Positions 55,463 through 64,000 of a stretch of DNA of 64,000 bases are shown here, one piece after another. How positions within the stretch are numbered: position 1 is the first letter of the stretch; the number at the start of each line of letters is the position of its first letter. Made by a program: the position numbers and the translations under genes. The stretch covers positions 992,001 through 1,056,000 of the forward strand of contig JARGXX010000022.1 of the NCBI GenBank assembly GCA_030374765.1, given 5' to 3'. The DNA comes from Agarophyton chilense. Its lineage: Eukaryota; Rhodophyta; Florideophyceae; Gracilariales; Gracilariaceae. The notes below the pieces were generated by a model, which searched no databases, had not been told where the DNA came from, and was given only the letters and a program-made list of their open reading frames with translations.

Positions 55463-57682
55463 CTAAAGGCTGATTTCAAGGCCATTATTTACCATATCCT
55501 TCATGCTGAGGAGACTGGGGATGTTATCCTGCACAATTTGGAACGTAACATCTAGAACCAGGTTCAGACCTCTGAATGGTACCGGGATTGTGGCCGTGCC
55601 AATAGGTTGGCTGCTTCCTCCGATTCCTTTCAGTCGCTTAATGCTATGCCTATCAATGCTGCAAGGTACTTCGAATTGCTCACAATAGGCCTTGTACTGA
55701 GAATATGACATTACTGAGGACCTTTTGGCACAAGTGTCAATGTAGAGTCCTCGAAAATCATCGCGTTCCCCTTTTCTAAGTTCCTGATCCATAGCAGCCA
55801 TCGCGGAGTCCATATCTCTCTTGAATCCCATACCGTGTAGAAACGATGCGTTAGCCAAGTGTACTTCGTCCATCTCGTGTAACGACATGTCATCCTCGAT
55901 AATGTAGGCTGCTTCTTCCTCAGAATCTAGGCCACTGTCACTCTCGACGCCGTCGTCACTGTCACTGGAGTACACAACGTTGACATCATCTGACTCTACA
56001 GTTTCGTGTTCGGTGGTCAATTCATCGACAATATACGCTAGGTCTTCAACAGTCACGTATGCAGACGGTCTTCTACTTTTCATCTTCTCAATTGCCTCCC
56101 TGACCTCTTGCTGCGAATGCCTTGTGCGAGCAAGATGATTCTCTCCGCATACATAACATCCCTTCTTTCCAGCAATCCACCTCGAAGAAATTTTCTGTCT
56201 GTGACCTTCTGCCCTCCTTCGTCGTCCGTATCCTTTCAACTTCTTTCTGGCGTCTCCGCCATACTTGTTGCCAAGACTGTAGTTAACATTGTGTTCCTTG
56301 CCAGACTTACTGTCATGTGAGACTGCAAAGGCTTCCGCCGATCTGGGTTCGCTAGACAGAAATGTAGCTATTCTGCTTTTCGCCTCCTGAGAGGTCGCAG
56401 GTACACGTTCTCTGAGTGACTGAGCGATCTGAGCGGTGTCAGCAGAAATAATCAATTGGTCTCTCAAGAAATTGTCTGTCCTATAAGCTGGATCGAGCTG
56501 GTTCTGCAGCTGTGTCAGCTTGTGACAAAAGGATCTGAACACGTCGAGTTCACTTTTGTCAGGACTCTCTCGCATGGACTGAGAAAGTCGCATCGATTGC
56601 CATAAAATGAGTGTTCTGTTCCTCTGCTCGGCGTTGACGTAATTGTCGACAAGCTTCTGTAAAATCTGCTGGTAAGGGTCACCAACACGATAGACCTTCA
56701 TATAGAACGAGACTGCATCGTCTCGAAGAATTGCTGGTAGCGCTTCTGCCTTTTCCAGATCTGATAGACGACAAATTCTCGCCATCGAGTCATAGAAATC
56801 AAGAGCACCTTGTAGGTCCTCATCGAAACCTCCACCGTACGAGCAACGACCCTGACAAGCATTCAGCATCCCATTAAATCCCATTGTTTGCCTTGATGAA
56901 GACCGGTCCAGTTGCTTTGCACTGTTCGAGTCAGTTCCATGTTTCGTCATCTGCAAGGAATTTGCACATACATTTGGTAGAACATCTTGCAATGTCGCTC
57001 CAGTTGACTGCAATAGTAGTTGGCCATCTGGTCCGTCTTTCTTCGGGTGCCCATAGTGTTCCTGGTTAGCCCTTTGGCTCTCCACTTGGCCTGGTGCATC
57101 CCTGTTCCGTCCAGGTGTGCTTGGTTGCCGAAGGTGCCGTTCTGTATTGGACATTACAGGAGTGCCATGCGCTTCTCTTCCACGAACTGAGCCCTGTGGA
57201 GTTGCAGCTGGTGGGACAATATCTTCGTTCTCTACAGCAGGATTTCCTTCCATCGGGATGAAGGACGGCTGCTCTAGACACTCAATGAGCGCTCTAGCTC
57301 GCCTGAATCCTTGTTGACGTCGCACCCATACTCCTCGCTCGATTAAGAATGTTATCCAGCGTACAGTAGTAGCCTTTGAGATATGTCCAATTGACTCCGG
57401 TCGAAAAGTTGAAGTAAATTCAAACCATAGCACTTCTTCTTTTGCTCCTGTTTCCTTCAATGCTTCCATCATTTCCTTCGAAGAGTGCTCCAGTTCTTCC
57501 TTGTATTTCAGAATTACTTCTCTTCCAGAATTCGGCGGCGGTGGGTCCGGATCACCGATCGCGTCATAAAGAGCTTCGTTAAAATTCCGTAGTGCCTCTG
57601 CACTCAAACCTTGGACTTTGTGGCTTCCTTCTCCTACTTCTGTGTCTTCTCCAGTGTCCTGAATTTCTTCGGTTTCCGTCAT
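55463..57682 (-). CDS. Copia gag-protease
   Basis: A 739-residue frame upstream of pol. It has an acidic N-terminus, a gag-like helical middle (LQGALDFYDSMARICRLSDL, then SDLEKAEALPAILRDDAVSF), a zinc-knuckle-like CYVCGENHLARTRH, an acidic tract, and a pepsin-like protease region near the end (GLYIDTCAKRSSVM). It looks whole. Confidence 0.88.
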   Translation of the reverse strand: MTETEEIQDTGEDTEVGEGSHKVQGLSAEALRNFNEALYDAIGDPDPPPPNSGREVILKYKEELEHSSKEMMEALKETGAKEEVLWFEFTSTFRPESIGHISKATTVRWITFLIERGVWVRRQQGFRRARALIECLEQPSFIPMEGNPAVENEDIVPPAATPQGSVRGREAHGTPVMSNTERHLRQPSTPGRNRDAPGQVESQRANQEHYGHPKKDGPDGQLLLQSTGATLQDVLPNVCANSLQMTKHGTDSNSAKQLDRSSSRQTMGFNGMLNACQGRCSYGGGFDEDLQGALDFYDSMARICRLSDLEKAEALPAILRDDAVSFYMKVYRVGDPYQQILQKLVDNYVNAEQRNRTLILWQSMRLSQSMRESPDKSELDVFRSFCHKLTQLQNQLDPAYRTDNFLRDQLIISADTAQIAQSLRERVPATSQEAKSRIATFLSSEPRSAEAFAVSHDSKSGKEHNVNYSLGNKYGGDARKKLKGYGRRRRAEGHRQKISSRWIAGKKGCYVCGENHLARTRHSQQEVREAIEKMKSRRPSAYVTVEDLAYIVDELTTEHETVESDDVNVVYSSDSDDGVESDSGLDSEEEAAYIIEDDMSLHEMDEVHLANASFLHGMGFKRDMDSAMAAMDQELRKGERDDFRGLYIDTCAKRSSVMSYSQYKAYCEQFEVPCSIDRHSIKRLKGIGGSSQPIGTATIPVPFRGLNLVLDVTFQIVQDNIPSLLSMKDMVNNGLEISL

Positions 57683-57731
57683 GACAGAGCTGAGTCACTG
57701 TTACAATGTGGTCGACCGTAACAGTTATAAC

Positions 57732-58366
57732 TGTTGAAACCCAGCTACTGTAGAGCACTGAGCTGTATAGGTTCGGTACGGAAGGTCGAGGTTCTGTCTT
57801 CAAAGCACGGCCCGCTGTTGAGCTGTCGCCTCAAAGGTAAACCGCAACAAATACGTCAGGATCTACAGCCTGCTGTGCGGCTGTGTCCCGATGATCTGTT
57901 GATTCTACGCGGTAGTAGAGGTTGATTCAGAGGTATATGCTCGCTTGAACATTGCGTGGTTCATTAACGTACTCTCTGTAGTTGCGAACTGATGTTGCGT
58001 CGGGTCCAGGACTGTGTTGTTGATGTTGAATGCAGATAGATGAGAGTTGACTCCCTTCAAAAGGTTGTCATGTTCTCTCGTTTACTCTTTAAGTATCCAA
58101 ACTATCACCATCAGCGGTAGACGCGAGGTGATGTCGTTGTAAGCAGTCCTACGTGGCATAATCACACGCATTTGCACAGATCTATTTCTAAAATCATCAA
58201 ATAAAATACCTAATACTCATATGCATATTCTGAACAGTAGGATTCCACAATGTCCTTGTTAACTACACAGAGGATTCATCCTCGGATGTGTATCGCTGTT
58301 CAGTGCGCTTGTTGGCTTCTGCAAAAATCGTTTTCGATTCCCGCAGGTTTGGCTCACCACTCGACA
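57732..58366 (-). repeat. Copia LTR, 5' copy
   Basis: 635 bases beginning TGTTGAAACC and ending CACTCGACA. It is followed by AGCT (58367-58370), the second half of the target duplication. Confidence 0.93.
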
Positions 58367-58370
58367 AGCT
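58367..58370. repeat. Target-site duplication AGCT, right copy
   Basis: Second copy of the four-base duplication flanking the Copia element. Confidence 0.8.
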
Positions 58371-61300
58371 CGCTATCAGAATTGGAAGGAGGAGCTTTCT
58401 AGAGGTGTGAGCAGGAGAGAAATAGATTGGGAAGCGTTAGAACAAAAACTGTTTGCTAAGAAAGAAGATGATGAACTTTTTATTAAGAAAGAAGATGATT
58501 CTATATCCGACATTCTGGGTTGCGAGGTAATGGGAGAAGTTTTTAGGAGAAGCCCACCAATTGCGCCGAAACTTAAAGTCAAGCCTTTCACTTCTCCAAC
58601 GCCAAATAGAACGACGAACAACCCTTCTCTTCGCCGCGCTGACCAGTTTCCCACTCCTGAGGAGAAGCTCGAGTATAGTACTTCGTGCAAGCGTATAGAA
58701 AACGTGAATGGGATACAAAACAGGTCTCCACAACCTGAGGTAGAAGACGTCATTGACTTGTTGTCTTTAGGAAACGACGTAGGAGACGTGACTGGTAATG
58801 AATTACGAGGCGTAAATGGTAATGACGTAGGAGACGTGAGTGGTCTAGCAGCCCCACTGTCTTGAACAGGAGCCCCGGGGATACCGAGCCCGGACAGGGA
58901 ACCCAAGAACTACTCCAAACATAGCATTGAGTATGTACACACTTCAGCCTACTCTTCTACTTCCAATTATCAGTGTAGTACAAGGGCAACACCCAACAGC
59001 ATGCTTGGATCCGCTGTAGACGAGGGAATGGAGAGCAGGAATGGTACGGAAGGGATACATGATGACATTGGACTGGATGATAGAACTTCAGAACTGATCG
59101 ATCGATTTCTGTTATTAGATGACGAGGGAGAGATTCCTTTAGATATTTATCACGTAGAGAAATCTCTCAACGACGATAACGACACTGAATGTGATGATGA
59201 AGTAGACGTGTATGTCAAGGATGGACAAGAAGAAAAGATGGAGAAGGTTTGTTTAGCTGAGAGTAAGACTGGCGAGGTGGAAGACGACAAGAAGCATATT
59301 GAAGAATGCTTTAAGTCGGCGGTCATTGCTTACTTTCAAAGCCTTTCTTTCGATGCCCCCGGCCACGATGTAATGAAAGAAGTTCAGCACATCGCCGATT
59401 GTATGGGATACTATCTCTGTACGAGGACATCGATCTACATAGGCGACAGGATGCGAACTGAAGCAAATGGAGTGGCTGGAGACCAACGTGTGCTACAAAA
59501 GGGTCTCCTGAAATGCGAGAAGTACAACTCGAAGCAGCCTGGGCGATACAATTTCTCTCTTACTATCAACACAGTCGGTTCAGACGAAGACCGAGGCAAT
59601 TAATCCTACGTCGCGGACTTCACAGGGGCTAGACACAATCGTAAACCTGCAGAAAGCTGTGGGGTGAAGCGTCTGGCCCCGAAGATGCGCTCTGAAGCGC
59701 TTCACATGACCAACACTCTGAGAATGTCCTTCCAAGATACCTTGAGATACTCGGAGGACAAGTATAAGAAAGTAATCAATCCTATAGCGGCTCGGAAGCA
59801 ACTAGGATACGCTGTCTCGCTAAGCAATTTAAAGGATTTGGAATGCATGGAACTTTGTGAAGCACTCGTTGCCCTCAACAAAGAAGACCCTGGTAACAAG
59901 TTCTTTTTCAACTGCGACAGCTCTGGAAGAATGATGTCGGCGTGTTGGACTTTCAAGGAGTGGCTTAGTGACTACGAGGACTACGGAATTGTGCCAAGCT
60001 TCTCGGTGGATTGTAAGGCTGTAGCAAATCGGTTTGGATATCCGTTGTTTACCATCAATGGGAGGTCAAATGATGGGTTCACGCTAACGTTCTTCATGGG
60101 TTTCATTGCCGGAGAGAGAGAAGAGGATCTCGTTCAGATACTTTCGCGTTTCAAGTCCATTATCCTGTTCTCTCCGGCAATGATAACAATGGACCAGAGC
60201 GTCCCATGTAAAAACGCGACGAAGAAGGTCTTTGATACATCTTCCATATCGCTTGACGAGTTGCATCTAAATCAAAACCAGATGAAGAACGTCACTTCGT
60301 GGTGTGGAAAGATTGTAAGGAGCACATGGTGTGATGTTATGTCCCGAAACCTCTTCAAGTTGAGAAGGTCGAGAAGTATATCCAGTTTTATATGTAGAAG
60401 AGTAGCGTTCGAACGACAATACTTTCACGGTTTCCAACGCAACCCTCCGCTTTGATTCAAGTACCTCTACCACTCCAAATCGCACATGTTAGTGCTCTGT
60501 TTCAGAGATGCAGCAGTACCCAAGAGGTATCTTTTTCAGGGTACAGGCTACACGGAGGCATCTAACTCTGGCTACCGGGCATACATTCTGTCCAAGAAGG
60601 TGCCTTTTTCTAAGATCCCCTATGAAATGCTTCGACTGACAAGGAAAAGGAGAGTTGAAAAGCGAGTCTAAAGAGCTCAGTATAGTTCTGTCGAAGTCCT
60701 ACGCAGTTCTAAGCGCAATATTAGTAGACATCGAAGCTGTGGAATGGCGTGAGGCGGTACAAGATGGGATCTATGTTGGCCCTGGGGCGAAGTTCGAGTT
60801 AATGTGGAGAAAAGAGTGTGCCGCAGCGTCTAAACCACTTCCGCAACCAAATCCGCCATCAACTTTAAATTCCTTTGCGAATTCATCGCCAGTACTACCC
60901 ATCACTGTGCTTTTAGCTTTCAGAGTAAGTGGAAGTGGCACAGAAGCGAAGAGAAACCTGTAAGTGCGCTGCAGCTGTAGAAACAGCATCACGATGGGTT
61001 CCCCATGCCGTCATGTAGTTCGGTGCGCGATGGTGTATGGGAAGGAGTTTCTACGTCAGCTGCGGTTTAAGGTAGTACTCTCGGAGTACATTTCAATCGA
61101 CAAATTGTTTGATACATACTGGAAGAGAACGTCCGAGGAGTGGAGCATTTCGAAAGTGTCCAACATTCGTCAAACTGCAGGTGTGATTGATGCAGATGCG
61201 TTAAAGTCGAAGCTCTTGCCCATTGATGGGAAGGAAGACAAGAATGCAGAGATAATTGATCTTAAAACCGTAAATTAAGATGTAGAGCTTCAGAACTACG

Positions 61301-61637
61301 GCCGTTATTCAGATGGAAAGGCCATGTACGACCAGATACATCGCCTGGATTCGGGCATGGGTAATGTTGCAATTCAGAGAGTACATAGGCTCCTCGAAAC
61401 AGTTAAGAAAATGCTTTTCGATGGTTCTATTCCTTCAATGTCTCTAATAACCAATTACGAACCTGAGAGTCTAACCATTTCGGCGGGGACAAACCACTTC
61501 GATTCCTCATCGGTTGATCAAATCGACTTCTCCAAAATCCTAACACCATTCTTGTCATCTGTTAGGACTTCAAAACGGAAGAAGAGCTTCACTAAACGAT
61601 TTGCTACCAAAAAGCAACGACATGGGGCTCCATAGTC
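58371..61637 (+). pseudogene. MULE transposase, main part (MULE and SWIM domains)
   Basis: It continues the frame cut at 52024. 58371-60455 is one phase with TGA at 58863-58865 and TAA at 59601-59603. The first segment is acidic and disordered. The catalytic domain follows: FFFNCDSSGRMMSACWTFKE, then FSVDCKAVANRFGYPLFTIN (Asp at 60009-60011), FFMGFIAGEREEDLVQILSR, and AMITMDQSVPCKNATKKVF (Asp at 60192-60194), the usual D...TDxDxA-type core of MULE/FAR1 transposases. After 60455 the phase changes at least twice. CSCRNSITMGSPCRHVVRC (60967 on) is a SWIM zinc finger (CxC...CxH). A TAA closes at 61276-61278 and the frame then continues to 61635 with a basic tail (RTSKRKKSFTKRFATKKQRH). Confidence 0.78.
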
Positions 61638-63577
61638 CTACCCTACTTCCGTTTATGGCTGTTAGTCTCAAACCATGAGTCTACCGTCCCAATCTGAGAT
61701 GCGCAACGCGCAAGCCAGAGCAATAGAAGTCATAGAAAGTGACCATCGTAATTAAAATAGATATAAAAGCAACCCTTCATTATTATGAGTATTAACACTT
61801 ACAAAATGCCTAACATTTGCTTTCTTTGCGACGTGATACGGCGGCAGAGCGAACCTCACTGCACGCACAAGACGTGCGTTATAATGATGGTCATGAGAAC
61901 GGAGAACTGAACCTGAGAGGGACGGATGACTGCTCCACCATCTAGTCGCGCGACCCCTTCACAGGTTCAACGACCCTTTCTCAGGTTCAAAAGTAGCGCC
62001 ATTTTTCTTAGCTACGTGGCGAGGACTTGGCGCGAGGTGATTTGGGGAGAAGGAGTTCGAGTTGCGGCCGGCTTGTGCATTGGACGAGGAGAGAGAGAGG
62101 AAGATGTGGGACGATGTGGGACGATGTGGACGGTGTGGGCGATGTGTGATTGGCCTGATACGTATATGCGCAAAGAGCGCCATGCGAGCTCAGAGAGAGC
62201 ACTCCGAGTTGGGGGCCACAGTGCATTGTACGGTATCTGAAATGCGGCCAGAATTTAAGTGGTCTACATCTAGTCTATTTCATACATACAAGACGTCGTG
62301 TATTTTGGCCTTTTGCTTTCAAGTCGGGAGGGCGCAGATGCGTGTGTACGAAGGTGTTTCAACAACATATCCCTTGCACACAACATTTGATAACTTAGCT
62401 TTTCGACTACATTACAACTAGTAAAAACAACAAGATACTGTTTTCAAAACATATATTTTAATGCATCATGCTCTCTCTAACGCACACTCAGAAGTTTATT
62501 TTCGCTCCTTTCGTCTGGATAGCAGTTTAAAAGCTTGGAATTGATTCAATAGAAGGGTCAATAGCATTATAACTAGTTTTGTCCCCGCAATTCTTGATAC
62601 AGTTTTCAGTTCAAAAACTGTACTTAAAGGTTCAAAAAACCATGTGAATAACCGATATGGTCTTTATCGGCCAACAAACATATAACCAATTTTCCCCAAA
62701 AAACTCCTTCTGTAAATCCCAACTAAAGCTGGAGCTCACTTTTTTAGCTCCCAGCTGCCAAATATGAAATGCCGTTGCAATTTTCGGTAGTCTATGAATA
62801 AGCGCACAACTTGCGAAAACCTGCCTTTCGACTATTTTGAGCTACAGAAATGAAAGACAACAAAAAGACCATAGCAGTGACGACGGTCTATTAAATGATT
62901 GGCTCGTCGTCTAAAACCGTCCACTCTGACAAGTATATGGGCTTTGCTCTTACGTGGTCTTCTTTTTGGCATCCTTCGAGGACTTGTTTGCACCTTGGCC
63001 ACTTATTCAATCTACGCTCAAACGTTTGATTTCAAACATTCTTTTGATGGTATGGGAAGCAGTCGTAAGCAGAGCGGGAGGTCTGTTGGTCTGGTGTGTA
63101 GTATGCACTCGCAGCGCGCGGTGGAACCGAGGAAGGTGGAACGGGGACAAGGTGTCCCCTCTTGCTCCTCTGTCCCCAGTGTCTCGGGGTGGAGCAAAAG
63201 TGAGGTTTAGTATGCAGCGCCGGCGGCATTGTGCCAGGTGGCAATCGTGTATTGCACACCCCCCGCCTTGGCGCAATACAATAAAATTTGATTTTTTGGA
63301 GTGCGGCCACATGCTCTGCAACTCACTTTCTGACCCTAAGCGCGATTTTTTTGGCGCATCTTCCTCTCGGGCCAGTTATTTCCAAAAAGATCTTCCCTGT
63401 GTATCTTCAGCGTCTTGCGAGTACCCTTATATTTCCTTTTGGGAACCGCGCACGCGCCAAAACGCTAGATGTGAAACGTCACTGCTTCCATCTAAAAGTG
63501 TGAAACCTTGACGCGGAACTCGACGTGTCACCTCTCTCCAGACAGCGTGGACGACTTCTGCTCAGGTGAATCCATCG
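61638..63577. other. Intergenic stretch
   Basis: No convincing gene. 62108-62150 has a short GATGTGGGAC-type tandem repeat. 62420-62890 is A/T-rich. The frame at 62954-63511 is open but patternless. 63280-63577 is presumably the promoter and leader of the H3-tail ORF, with a TTATATTT at about 63424-63431 and a stop TGA at 63509-63511 in phase with that ORF, which fixes its first possible start at 63578. Confidence 0.4.
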
Positions 63578-64000
63578 ATGGCTCGCACTAAGCAGACGGC
63601 TCGCAAATCTGTTGGCGGAAAAACCCAACGACGCCAGCTTGCAGGCAAAGCGGCAAGAATTACAAGCGAGACACATCTTGTCCAATACCTTAACAAGAAT
63701 ATTGTCAAGCTTCTCTGTTCCAAACCGCAGCGCAGCGTGAAAAACATCTACGCAATCACTTTCGAGGGCAGCATTAACCTCGTGCGGTTTAGCGAAAACG
63801 AAGCCATTGTTCTGCTCGGGCGCAGGATAACTCATTTTATCCGACAATATCGTGGAATGCAATTTGGAGGGTTGATGCTGTTCCGATTGGGTCTTATAGA
63901 GCCATTGGATGACGAAGACGATCCCGATACCAGTATTAAGTATAACGATTGGATGATCGAGAAGGTATGGTTGTCGAGAGGGGGTCGTGGTGAGATTAAG
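63578..64000 (+). CDS. H3-tail-bearing protein (histone H3 N-terminal mimic or fusion), incomplete at window edge
   Basis: It is open from the ATG at 63578 to the last base (141 codons, no stop). The in-frame TGA at 63509-63511 has no ATG after it before 63578. After Met, residues 1-26 read ARTKQTARKSVGGKTQRRQ then LAGKAAR, against canonical H3 ARTKQTARKSTGGKAPRKQ then LATKAAR; 21 of 26 match. It keeps R2, T3, K4, R8, K9, S10, K14, R17, K23 and R26. K18 is Arg, and position 27 is Ile with Thr at 28. From residue 29 nothing matches H3: there is no GVKKPHRYRPG neck and no histone-fold helices. It instead has HLVQYLNKNIVKLLCS, KNIYAITFEGSINLVRFSEN, ITHFIRQYRGMQFGG and an acidic PLDDEDDPDT. GAAGGTATGG at about 63961 could be a splice donor. 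I do not recognise the second domain. Confidence 0.7.
   Translation, partial: MARTKQTARKSVGGKTQRRQLAGKAARITSETHLVQYLNKNIVKLLCSKPQRSVKNIYAITFEGSINLVRFSENEAIVLLGRRITHFIRQYRGMQFGGLMLFRLGLIEPLDDEDDPDTSIKYNDWMIEKVWLSRGGRGEIK

Larger units (their letters stand above)
52025..58366 (-). mobile_element. Ty1/Copia LTR retrotransposon, young, nested in the MULE
   Basis: Complete-looking minus-strand Copia element with LTRs at 52025-52658 and 57732-58366, gag-protease frame 55463-57682 and pol frame 52688-55450. Integrase precedes RT in pol, the Copia order. The LTRs differ by about eleven substitutions and one single-base indel by my count (about 98% alike), and their last 300 bases look identical. This indicates a recent insertion, later than the MULE and probably among the youngest events in the window. 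No obvious break is visible in the long frames. Confidence 0.95.
50195..61637 (+). mobile_element. Mutator-like DNA transposon (MULE) with Ulp1 protease, split by a Copia element
   Basis: A plus-strand MULE. A Ulp1-type protease frame (50195-51376) precedes a transposase frame (51410-52024 and 58371-61637), which is interrupted by a Ty1/Copia element with an AGCT target duplication. Plant MULEs with a C48 protease domain are known (Kaonashi type, established knowledge); here the protease lies before the transposase. No terminal inverted repeats could be identified; the element ends are therefore approximate. Several in-frame stops and frame changes show the MULE is inactive and older than the Copia insertion. 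Confidence 0.78.

Noticed and set aside
62954-63511. 185-codon plus-strand frame upstream of the H3-tail ORF
   Set aside because: Erratic composition and no recognisable domain. It lies in what should be promoter or leader sequence.
63479-63862. 127-codon minus-strand frame opposite the H3-tail ORF
   Set aside because: No motif. It is the complement of the plus-strand frame, whose match to H3 is far too strong to be accidental.
63578-64000. Ordinary histone H3 gene or divergent H3 variant
   Set aside because: After residue 28 neither the GVKKPHRYRPG neck nor the histone-fold helices appear in any frame up to the window end. A far-downstream histone fold joined by splicing cannot be fully excluded.
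1-64000. CRISPR array, prokaryotic operon or integron
   Set aside because: No short evenly spaced repeats with unique spacers, no ribosome-binding-site pattern, and gene content is clearly eukaryotic.

Overview
The window is eukaryotic nuclear DNA dominated by transposable elements and decayed gene copies. No rRNA gene, tRNA gene, operon or CRISPR array is visible. The host is most likely a photosynthetic eukaryote, with a multicellular red alga the best guess. Reasons: remnants of plastid-type nuclear genes (an N-terminal piece resembling plant At5g03900 with a transit-like leader, and a CCB2/CCB4-like fragment), a plant/algal BT1-type folate-biopterin transporter remnant, an Enhancer-of-zeste (E(z)) relative, and a dense mix of Ty3/Gypsy, Ty1/Copia, MULE, Crypton and Plavaka/CACTA-like elements with few convincing introns. 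This assignment is inference.

Layout. 1-8870: a nearly whole minus-strand Ty3/Gypsy element (pol 537-4817, gag 5072-7101) and its leader. 8871-10250: a plus-strand Gypsy fragment. 10260-16246: an old Gypsy copy with an extra reading frame on the strand opposite its pol. 16.2-33.4 kb: a graveyard of single-copy-type genes (a RING-type remnant, a CCB2/4-like remnant, a short-chain dehydrogenase with one in-frame TGA, a BT1 transporter, a plastid-protein fragment, an E(z) pseudogene). This stretch also holds a Crypton-like tyrosine recombinase facing away from a possible GCR1_C-like ORF, and a 140-bp tandem repeat. 33.4-37.1 kb: an LTR-like repeat and a truncated Gypsy copy. 37.1-41.6 kb: a ketopantoate-reductase-like gene and a Plavaka/CACTA-like transposase, convergent across a block of large hairpins. 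41.6-50.2 kb: another Gypsy copy of the same family as the truncated one, with its opposite-strand frame and an LTR-like repeat.

50.2-61.6 kb is a Mutator-like (MULE) DNA transposon carrying a Ulp1-type (C48) protease domain with its His-Asp-Cys catalytic residues, followed by a transposase with zinc-finger, MULE and SWIM regions. A young Ty1/Copia element (52025-58366, 634/635-bp LTRs about 98% alike, 4-bp target duplication AGCT) sits inside the transposase frame.

The most striking item is at the right edge. The open frame from 63578 to the window end begins with a near-perfect histone H3 N-terminal tail (ARTKQTARKS, then GGK, then QLAGKAAR). It then runs into more than 110 residues that do not look like a histone fold. 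It reads as an H3-tail mimic or H3-tail fusion protein that keeps K4, K9, K14 and K23 but has Ile at the K27 position.
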